Assembly (NCBI GenBank): GCA_017656425.1
Contig: JACDNV010000002.1
Coordinates: 186,001-250,000, forward strand
Reading direction: 5' to 3'
Origin: Candidatus Neomarinimicrobiota bacterium
GTDB taxonomy: Bacteria; Fidelibacterota; UBA2242; B5-G15
DNA length: 64,000 bases
Below the pieces are notes generated by a model. It ran no database searches, had not been told where the DNA came from, and was given only the letters and a program-made list of their open reading frames with translations. Both the position numbers and the translations under genes were made by a program. Below, piece after piece: positions 57,828 through 64,000 of this stretch (the first letter of the stretch is position 1; each line of letters begins with the position of its first letter).

Positions 57828-57832
57828 TACAA
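57818..57832. promoter_or_regulatory. Candidate PerR operator over the perR start codon
   Basis: A perfect 7-1-7 inverted repeat, TTGTAAT-C-ATTACAA. It has the size and shape of the Bacillus PerR box (TTATAAT-N-ATTATAA), with two substitutions. It covers the first bases of perR (ATG at 57,825-57,827), so binding there would give autorepression and control of the genes behind it. Function is inferred from position and symmetry. Confidence 0.65.
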
Positions 57833-57838
57833 AAGTAT

Positions 57839-57860
57839 ATTAATTACAAATATAATTAAT
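57839..57860. promoter_or_regulatory. Second palindrome upstream of perR
   Basis: ATTAATTA and TAATTAAT form a perfect eight-base inverted repeat around the spacer CAAATA. It lies in the 44-base gap between ogg2 and perR, seven bases from the first operator candidate. It may be a second Fur/PerR-type site or part of the promoter. AT-rich palindromes arise easily, so support is weaker. Confidence 0.4.
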
Positions 57861-57871
57861 GTCAAGAAATT

Positions 57872-58537
57872 TTATTTAAATATGTCTCCTGTCTCATTAT
57901 ACCAGAATATAAAATCAATATAATAAATTGGTATACCCAGGTTTTTTGAAAAATTATAAATCCTTTTTTCAATATATAAATAATGACGTCGGCTCATGCT
58001 ATAATCAATACTATCTATTATACCGTATTTTTTTAAATTTTTCAATATATGTCTGTCAAGTATTGCAAGTTTTCTGCCTATCCAAATATTTCTTAGAAAA
58101 TGACTTGCCTCTTTATAACCAAACCCTTTAATGTTTTTTACAAGTATCTCTCTTATTCTCTTTACATCATTATCTGTTTTTATTATTTCTAAAATCTTAT
58201 CTATTTTCCCATTATCTAAGTCTAATCTCAGTTGAGATAGGTAGCTGAGTTTGTTATTTGGAAATCTTACACCATACAGACAATTTTTTAAAGTGCTTTT
58301 GTTCAAGTTTATAAATGCGTTGGTTTCTTTTATCTTTTTTACCGTTTCCCAGCAGACCCTTGCTTTCGATTGAGGGGTCAAAATGCAAAATATTAGTTCA
58401 AATAAAATTTCATATTTATCAAATCTATCCCAGATATTTTTAAATTCCAGCAGACGGTTATCTATTTGTAGTTTTAGCTTTTTGTATAATTTTTGAAGAG
58501 TATCGAATTCACCCACATTATACTCAAAGTTTAACAT
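57872..58537 (-). CDS. 8-oxoguanine DNA glycosylase/lyase (Ogg2 type)
   Basis: Removes oxidised guanine from DNA. The 221-residue protein has the helix-hairpin-helix motif NIKGFGYKEASHFLRN with the catalytic Lys142 and the Asp161 of AILDRHIL, spaced as in Ogg2 enzymes of Methanocaldococcus and Thermotoga. CILTPQSKA near residue 51 is also conserved. It lies just upstream of perR on the same strand, so it fits an oxidative damage theme. Ogg2 is most common in thermophiles and archaea. Confidence 0.88.
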   Translation of the reverse strand: MLNFEYNVGEFDTLQKLYKKLKLQIDNRLLEFKNIWDRFDKYEILFELIFCILTPQSKARVCWETVKKIKETNAFINLNKSTLKNCLYGVRFPNNKLSYLSQLRLDLDNGKIDKILEIIKTDNDVKRIREILVKNIKGFGYKEASHFLRNIWIGRKLAILDRHILKNLKKYGIIDSIDYSMSRRHYLYIEKRIYNFSKNLGIPIYYIDFIFWYNETGDIFK

Positions 58538-58880
58538 TAATATTATGAATAAATCACTGATTTATAAACTTAAAACTGAGCAATCTAAAAATTTATTACT
58601 CATTAATCCGAGGATATGATTTAGTTTAAATATTCTCTCAGTATATAATCCCGTGAAGTAAATAGGGGGCTTAAAAATCAAAATGGATATTTCATGTCCT
58701 CAAGCTTGACATATGTTTAAATTAGAAATGTTGTAAATGTTGTGTTACTGTAAACCTATACTGGTTTGGATCAGTTTTGAAAATCTGATGCAATATAATA
58801 TTATGTACTTTTTATTTTAATTTTTATATTAGCCTATAAAATGAAATCTATGAGTGCTAATATGGAGGAGATGAATAAAA
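58538..58880. other. Divergent intergenic region between ogg2 and the small membrane protein
   Basis: This region of 343 bases lacks a convincing gene. A TTGACA at 58,706-58,711 could be a -35 element for the plus-strand gene, but no good -10 sequence sits at the right distance. No tRNA-like or clear RNA stem structure was found. A GGAGGAG at 58,863-58,869 serves the gene at 58,881. Confidence 0.3.
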
Positions 58881-59204
58881 ATGAATAGTCGTATAACAAT
58901 TGGTATAATATTAATAGCGATTGGAATTGTTTTTCTAATTGGAAATTTTGATATTTTTGATTTTGAGAATATATGGCCAGTTGTGATGACTATCCCGGGT
59001 TTTGTTTTATTATATCTTACATTTATGAAAAAAGAAAAAGGTTTTGCTGTACCGGGAACAATACTAACAGTTCTGGGAATATATTTTCTTTACGAATCCT
59101 ACAATAACTGGAATACTATTGATGAGCTGTGGCCTATCTTTATAATAACACCTGGTCTTGGATTTATAGTTATGCATTTTGTGGAAAAGATGAAGAAGGA
59201 TTAA
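58881..59204 (+). CDS. Small membrane protein, DUF5668/LiaF-TM-like
   Basis: A 107-residue protein with four hydrophobic segments arranged as two similar halves (GIILIAIGIVFLIGNF ... IWPVVMTIPG and ILTVLGIYFLYESY ... LWPIFIITPG). This is the pattern of the LiaI/LiaF-like transmembrane DUF5668 family. The role is unknown, although relatives are linked to envelope-stress responses. Its end overlaps the convergent ntrC-like gene by four bases. Confidence 0.75.
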   Translation: MNSRITIGIILIAIGIVFLIGNFDIFDFENIWPVVMTIPGFVLLYLTFMKKEKGFAVPGTILTVLGIYFLYESYNNWNTIDELWPIFIITPGLGFIVMHFVEKMKKD

Positions 59205-60544
59205 ACTTCTATGCCAAGCTCATCGATTTTTCTATATAGCGATGAAAGTCCGATTCCTAAAATTTTTGATGCTTTCACTTTATCATTTCCTGTTCTTCTC
59301 ATGATAGCAAGTATATGTTGTCTTTCAAATTGTCTTACAGCGGATTTAAGCTCATCAGGATAGCCTTCATGTACCTGACTTGCTGTATGTGGTGGTAAAT
59401 CTTTCAGTGTAATATAGTCACCTTCACATAAAAGAACTGCGCGTTCTATCATATTTTCCAATTCTCTTACCTCACCTTTGTAATTATAGTTCATCAGAAC
59501 TTTCATTGTTTCGTTATCAACTCCACGTACTTTTCTTTTTAATTCATGGTTGTATTTTCTGATGAAGTGTTCAATTAGAAGAGGTATGTCCTCTCTTCTT
59601 TCGTTCAGTGAAGGAAGATGTATTTCTATAATATTTAATCTATAGTAGAGGTCTTCCCTGAAATTTCCTTCTTCAATTTCTTTCTTGAGATCCTTGTTGG
59701 TTGCAGATAAAACTCTTACATCTACTTTTAATGTTGTATTACTTCCTAGAGGTTTTATTTCCTTTGATTCAATAGCTCTTAGAAGCTTTACCTGTATATG
59801 AATGGGTATTTCTCCAACCTCATCAAGAAAAAGAGTTCCGCCATTAGCAGCACGAAAAACCCCGTCTTTATCCATAGTAGCACCGGTGAAGCTACCTTTT
59901 TTGAATCCAAACAGCTCGCTTTCAAAGAGATTTTCTGGTATAGCGCCACAATTAATCGGAATAAAAGGTGCATTCGCTCTCGGACTTGCTTGGTGAATAG
60001 CTCTGGCAACCAGTTCTTTCCCGGTTCCACTTTTTCCTGTTATCAATATGTTTGAGTTTGAATTTGCTACTTTTTTTATAAGTTGAAATACATTTTGAAT
60101 TGCGGGACTTTTTCCAATTATTATGTTTTCATTGAATTTAGAATGAATTTCCTTTCTTAGATATTGTACTTCAAGATTAAGTTGCTGATATTGCTTTATC
60201 CTTTTTACTCTCATAATGACTTCATCGAAGTCCACCGGTTTAATGAGATAATCGACAGCACCGCGTCTTAGAGCTTCTATTGCAGTTTCTACAGTTGCGT
60301 AGGCAGTGATTATTATTGTCAGAGTTTTGGGGCTTATTCTATTGGTTGTTTCTAAAACTTCCATTCCATTTTTCTTTGGCATTTTAATATCCACGATCAA
60401 TATATCGAAATTTTCTTTTTCGATAAGTTTTATTGCCTCTTCTCCATCTGCTGCTGTATTACATTCAAATCCTTCTTCAGAGAGTACAGTATACAATGAG
60501 TTCCTTAGCTCTCTTTCATCATCAGCTATAAGTATTCTTGTCAT
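59201..60544 (-). CDS. NtrC-family sigma-54 response regulator
   Basis: A 447-residue transcription activator. The receiver domain (1-115) has the phospho-acceptor Asp52 in [10 protein letters not shown]. The AAA+ domain has Walker A GKSGTGKE (168-175) and a GSFTGA loop at 215-220, a variant of the usual GAFTGA that contacts sigma-54. The C-terminal Fis-type helix-turn-helix is near [17 protein letters not shown]. It overlaps the kinase gene by four bases. It should work with the RpoN protein encoded in this window; the target genes are not known. Confidence 0.93.
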   Translation of the reverse strand: MTRILIADDERELRNSLYTVLSEEGFECNTAADGEEAIKLIEKENFDILIVDIKMPKKNGMEVLETTNRISPKTLTIIITAYATVETAIEALRRGAVDYLIKPVDFDEVIMRVKRIKQYQQLNLEVQYLRKEIHSKFNENIIIGKSPAIQNVFQLIKKVANSNSNILITGKSGTGKELVARAIHQASPRANAPFIPINCGAIPENLFESELFGFKKGSFTGATMDKDGVFRAANGGTLFLDEVGEIPIHIQVKLLRAIESKEIKPLGSNTTLKVDVRVLSATNKDLKKEIEEGNFREDLYYRLNIIEIHLPSLNERREDIPLLIEHFIRKYNHELKRKVRGVDNETMKVLMNYNYKGEVRELENMIERAVLLCEGDYITLKDLPPHTASQVHEGYPDELKSAVRQFERQHILAIMRRTGNDKVKASKILGIGLSSLYRKIDELGIEV

Positions 60545-61794
60545 TTAATTACCTCACTTTTATCTATTGGGATATTTATAGTAAACTTTGTGCCTTCACC
60601 AGGAGTGCTTTCTACCTTTATATTTCCACCTATACTAGAAATTATACCGTGACTCACAGAGAGACCCAATCCAGTGCCGTAGCCGACATCCTTTGTTGTA
60701 AAGAACGGTTCAAATATTCTATCAATTATATCAGGATTTATACCTTCACCATCATCAATAATTTCTATTGAGACATAGCTGTCATTTGCATAAGTGTTTA
60801 CATGGATATTTCCACTTTCTTTGTCTTTACACGCATCAATAGAATTTAGAAGCATATTCATAACAACCTGGTGTATCTGATCAGGGACAAGATAAATCAG
60901 AGGAACATCCGGGTTTAGATTTATATGAAAATTTATTTTTTCACATCTAACGTCATATTTTAAAAGACCGACGGCAGAGCTTATTATTTCATTAATCTGA
61001 ACTTTTGTTTTTTCTCCAGTTGTTGGTCTTGAAAAATCAACGAGCTCTTTTACTATTCTGTTTATTCTATTTATGTTTTCTCTAATCTTCTTTAGGCTTT
61101 CCTGTATGAAGTTATCAGTGGTTTTTCTTTGTATAAGCTGAACAAGTGACTGAATTGATGATAAAGGATTGCTAACCTCATGTGCAACCCCAGCGGCAAG
61201 ATGGCCAAGAGTTGCAAGTTTTTCTGACTGCATTAGTTTGCCTTCAACAGCAGATATTTCCAGTAAGTCCCTTATTATTATAATTCTTTCTGAGATTTTT
61301 TTCATACTCTTATTAAGAAATATATCAGTTAGTTCCATTCTTCTCATTTTTCCGTTTTTCAATTGCATATCTGTTTCACATATTTTTATGCCAGATGGAT
61401 TTATGGTACAAATTTCTGCGATTACACTACTTGCTTTCCCAGGAAAAAGTATTGAAATATCTTTATTGATAATTTCACTCTTTTTCCATCCGAATATTTC
61501 TTCAGCCTTTTTATTCCAGAATTTTATATTGTTTTTTTCATTCACCAGTAAAACTCCACATGTAAGGTTATCAGCAAGCTGTTCAAATAATTTCATATTA
61601 TGCAAATTTTTTTGTGGTAGCCTCTTAAAAATGGTCATTATAAAATATAGAAGAGCAGATATCTGGAATAGAATCCCTAGTATTAAAAATGTTGGCTCGC
61701 TAATTTTTACTTGAAAGAAGTATAGTAATTCTATGGATAAGCCTGAAACAAATAGAACGGTAAAAATTATAATGAACGTTTCTTTGACTTTCAT
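60541..61794 (-). CDS. Sensor histidine kinase with two membrane helices and a PAS domain
   Basis: A 417-residue kinase. Two N-terminal membrane segments (about residues 8-28 and 35-56) are separated by only a short loop, so there is almost no periplasmic sensor. A PAS domain lies at about 68-180, the phospho-acceptor His205 in GVAHEVSNP, and the ATPase domain ends with ELIDDGEGI-type (here EIIDDGEGINPDI) and GYGTGLGLS motifs. It probably senses inside the cell or in the membrane. It is the likely partner of the NtrC-type regulator that it overlaps. Confidence 0.93.
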   Translation of the reverse strand: MKVKETFIIIFTVLFVSGLSIELLYFFQVKISEPTFLILGILFQISALLYFIMTIFKRLPQKNLHNMKLFEQLADNLTCGVLLVNEKNNIKFWNKKAEEIFGWKKSEIINKDISILFPGKASSVIAEICTINPSGIKICETDMQLKNGKMRRMELTDIFLNKSMKKISERIIIIRDLLEISAVEGKLMQSEKLATLGHLAAGVAHEVSNPLSSIQSLVQLIQRKTTDNFIQESLKKIRENINRINRIVKELVDFSRPTTGEKTKVQINEIISSAVGLLKYDVRCEKINFHINLNPDVPLIYLVPDQIHQVVMNMLLNSIDACKDKESGNIHVNTYANDSYVSIEIIDDGEGINPDIIDRIFEPFFTTKDVGYGTGLGLSVSHGIISSIGGNIKVESTPGEGTKFTINIPIDKSEVIK

Positions 61795-61965
61795 ATTACC
61801 GCCTAAATTTATTTATTTTTATCATTTTTAAAAATTAAGAAAGCTTAATTTCAACCAGCTTTTTCAGAAATGAGATTTCATTGTTTATTGAAAGAGGTAT
61901 TATAAATTTATTTCCATTGACTTTATAGAGTATTGAATTTAATTTCACAGGGCATTTAGGTGATT

Positions 61966-62733
61966 ATGAGCGAGAAGGAAGAATTAGAAAAACTACGAAA
62001 AGAAGTACTTGAGCGAGGCGATCTTCCGCGCCATATTGCTATAATAATGGATGGTAATGGAAGATGGGCGAAGGAAAGGGGCTTGCCAAGAATAGCCGGG
62101 CACAATGAAGGGATAAATTCTGTTCGAGAGGTAACCAGAGAATGTGGACAAATTGGTATTGAAGTCTTAACTTTATATACTTTTTCAGTTGAAAATTGGG
62201 CAAGACCAAAAAGTGAGGTAAATGCTCTTATGAATCTATTATTGAGAACTATTCAGAATGAGATTGGTGAGTTGATGGAAAACAATGTTAAACTGGTGAC
62301 TATAGGGCACTTAGAGGATTTACCTGAAAAACCGAAGCAGGGTTTGCTTGAGGCAATAGAAAAAACCAGCAATAATACAGGTTTGATTTTAAATCTTGCA
62401 ATATCCTATGGTGGAAGGCTTGAGATAATCGATGCGGTAAAGCAGATTGCAAAAATGGTTAAAGACGGAAGGTTGGAACCAGAAGATATTAATGATAACA
62501 TTTTCTCTCAATATTTGTATACAAGAGACTTGCCTGACCCTGATTTGCTAATTCGGACAAGTGGTGAGTCAAGGGTCAGTAATTTCCTATTATGGCAAAT
62601 TGCCTATACGGAGCTATACATAACGCCGGTCTACTGGCCAGCTTTTAGAAGGAAGGAGCTTTTAACTGCTATTCTTGATTTTCAGAAAAGGGAAAGAAGG
62701 TTTGGTAAAATAAGTGAACAACTAAGGCCGTAA
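61966..62733 (+). CDS. uppS: Undecaprenyl diphosphate synthase
   Basis: Makes the C55 lipid carrier for peptidoglycan and lipopolysaccharide. The 255-residue protein has the catalytic Asp29 in IIMDGNGRWA, YTFSVENWARP and the C-terminal LIRTSGESRVSNFLLWQ. The ATG at 61,966 with AGGTGA upstream is preferred over the GTG at 61,960. bamA follows directly. Confidence 0.95.
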   Translation: MSEKEELEKLRKEVLERGDLPRHIAIIMDGNGRWAKERGLPRIAGHNEGINSVREVTRECGQIGIEVLTLYTFSVENWARPKSEVNALMNLLLRTIQNEIGELMENNVKLVTIGHLEDLPEKPKQGLLEAIEKTSNNTGLILNLAISYGGRLEIIDAVKQIAKMVKDGRLEPEDINDNIFSQYLYTRDLPDPDLLIRTSGESRVSNFLLWQIAYTELYITPVYWPAFRRKELLTAILDFQKRERRFGKISEQLRP

Positions 62734-64000
62734 ATGAAAAGAATTATTTTTGTTATTATTTCAATTTTTATTATGTATGCATTTCCACAGGAGAAAGCTA
62801 AAATTTTAGGTATTACTGTTAAAGGTAACAAAACCATTAAGGAGGAAAGTATAAAACTTCAATCAGGATTATTTGAGGGGAAAAGTATTGGAATTGAGGG
62901 TATCCAGAATGCAATAAAGCGATTATGGAATTTAAAGTTATTCTCTGATATTAAAATTTATCTTGATAAAGCGACAAGTGATGGGGTTTTTCTAATAATA
63001 GAGGTTAAAGAATATCCAAGGCTTGGTAATGTAAGTATTACAGGAAATAAAAAAATAAGCAAAAATAAGATAAAGGATCAAATAAAACTGATTAAGGGAC
63101 AGGTATTATCAAATAGTAGAATTTTTTCAGTAAGAAAGAAAATTATTGATCTGTATAAAGAGGAAGGGTTTTTGAACGCTAAAGTTGAAATTGAGACTAA
63201 AAAGACTGCCGATGAAAATGTTGTGGATCTGGTGGTCAGGATAAGAGAAAACAAAAAAGTAAGAATTGGTGATATAGTATTTACAGGAAATAAAGCTTTT
63301 TCCGATTCACGATTAAGAAGGGTGATGAAAGAGACCCACAAAAGGAATCTTTTTCTATTAAGAATTGGTGAGTTTAAGAAAGATAAGTATGAAGAGGATA
63401 AGGAAAATGTTTTAAAATTTTACAGAAATCATGGGTATAGAGATGTTGAAATATTATATGATACAATTAAGTATGCTAAAAATGGAAAGAGGATGATCAT
63501 AGAAATAGGGATATATGAAGGTCCTCAGTATAAATACAGAAATTTTGAATTCGTTGGAAATAGACTTTATTCGGACAGCGAGCTAATGAGAGTTTTAAAT
63601 TTAAAGCGAGGTGATGTTTATAATGAAGAAGAATTTCAACGGGCAATTTATGAGAGACTGAACGGTCTATATATGGATCAGGGTTATCTATTTTTTCAGG
63701 TAGATCCCAAATTAATACCTGTTGATGATGATAGCCTCGATGTAAATATATTCATAACAGAAAATAAAATTGTTAAGGTTAATAAGATAAATATATATGG
63801 TAATGATAAAACCCATGAGAATGTTATAAGAAGGGAGCTTTTTATTTATCCCGGTGACATTTTTAGGAGAGATGTCTTAATACGAAGCCAGCGAAATATA
63901 TTCTTACTTAATTATTTTAGTAATGTTGAGCCAAATATAATACCAGTAGATGAAGATAAGGTTGATCTGGAAATCAAGGTTGAGGAAAAATCATCTGATA
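62734..64000 (+). CDS. bamA: Outer-membrane assembly factor BamA, 5' part
   Basis: Outer-membrane beta-barrel assembly protein; only the first 422 residues are in the window and the frame is open to the right edge. A signal peptide (about residues 1-18, ending near MYAFPQ) is followed by POTRA domains. Repeats such as ILGITVKGNKTIKEESIKLQ, LGNVSITGNKKISKNKIKDQ, IGDIVFTGNKAFSDSRLRRV and VNKINIYGNDKTHENVIRRE, together with the FEFVGNRLYSDSELMRV repeat, mark five POTRA units. The barrel lies beyond the edge. The ATG directly abuts the uppS stop. Confidence 0.93.
   Translation, partial: MKRIIFVIISIFIMYAFPQEKAKILGITVKGNKTIKEESIKLQSGLFEGKSIGIEGIQNAIKRLWNLKLFSDIKIYLDKATSDGVFLIIEVKEYPRLGNVSITGNKKISKNKIKDQIKLIKGQVLSNSRIFSVRKKIIDLYKEEGFLNAKVEIETKKTADENVVDLVVRIRENKKVRIGDIVFTGNKAFSDSRLRRVMKETHKRNLFLLRIGEFKKDKYEEDKENVLKFYRNHGYRDVEILYDTIKYAKNGKRMIIEIGIYEGPQYKYRNFEFVGNRLYSDSELMRVLNLKRGDVYNEEEFQRAIYERLNGLYMDQGYLFFQVDPKLIPVDDDSLDVNIFITENKIVKVNKINIYGNDKTHENVIRRELFIYPGDIFRRDVLIRSQRNIFLLNYFSNVEPNIIPVDEDKVDLEIKVEEKSSD

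Noticed and set aside
58538-58880. A structured RNA or tRNA in the gap before the small membrane protein
   Set aside because: No T-arm pattern, CCA end or convincing multi-stem fold was seen; the stretch is AT-rich and looks like ordinary intergenic DNA.

Overview
This window is an AT-rich chromosomal segment of a Gram-negative, anaerobic bacterium, most likely from the FCB side of the tree (Bacteroidota, Ignavibacteria, Calditrichota, Marinimicrobiota and relatives). The Gram-negative envelope is shown by Kdo synthesis, Lpt export, BamA and a TonB-dependent receptor. The FCB placement rests on a type IX secretion (T9SS) sorting motif, a TonB receptor with a carboxypeptidase-like N-terminal domain and a DUF4249-like lipoprotein. 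Anaerobic life is indicated by class III ribonucleotide reductase, flavodiiron protein, rubredoxin and rubrerythrin. A two-domain protein disulfide oxidoreductase (PDO) and an Ogg2-type glycosylase hint at a warm habitat. The exact phylum cannot be fixed from sequence reading alone.

Layout. Bases 1-12,357 (minus strand) are one tight run: gatC, kdsB, pyrG, kdsA, kdsC, kdsD, lptC, lptB, rpoN, hflK, hflC, hslV, hslU, argF, covering lipopolysaccharide core supply and export, sigma-54, membrane protease control and the HslUV protease. Bases 12.5-21.8 kb hold metE, a frameshifted peroxiredoxin, nrdD-nrdG, a ferritin-like/VIT1 membrane protein, PDO, an ECF sigma/anti-sigma pair and OsmC. Bases 21.8-31.0 kb (minus) are a translation/replication run: rpmE, DUF1385, prfA, prmC, a UbiA prenyltransferase, dnaE, dtd and a TPR protein. 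Bases 31.0-32.2 kb are a decayed patch with two broken genes for exported proteins, one carrying a T9SS sorting motif.

Bases 32.2-35.3 kb (plus) carry DUF502, a FakA-FakB-like fusion and plsY, which together suggest a module that makes and uses acyl-phosphate. Bases 35.3-41.3 kb (minus) run pyrF, pyrE, a metallo-beta-lactamase-fold protein, an exported cyclophilin, a patatin, dsbD and tlpA. Bases 41.5-51.6 kb hold a TPR lipoprotein, MoxR/DUF58, a stand-alone E2-like acyltransferase domain, a B12-binding-type radical SAM protein preceded by a 25-codon ORF, era, and the TonB/DUF4249 pair.

Bases 51.6-57.8 kb (minus) form an anaerobe's oxygen-defence cluster led by a PerR-like regulator whose own start codon lies inside a perfect palindrome: perR, rubrerythrin, Nfu, DUF438-hemerythrin-PAS, rubredoxin, flavodiiron protein, ferritin-like protein, then rhodanese and a MATE transporter. 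Bases 57.9-64 kb hold Ogg2, a small membrane protein, an NtrC-type two-component system (a natural partner of the rpoN gene in this window), uppS and the start of bamA.

No tRNA, rRNA, CRISPR array, insertion sequence or integrase was recognised. The most useful things to re-examine are the three disrupted genes (real decay or assembly error), the FakA-FakB fusion beside plsY, the PerR operator, the small ORF coupled to the radical SAM gene and the archaeal-like UbiA enzyme. No wholly new defence or mobile system was seen.
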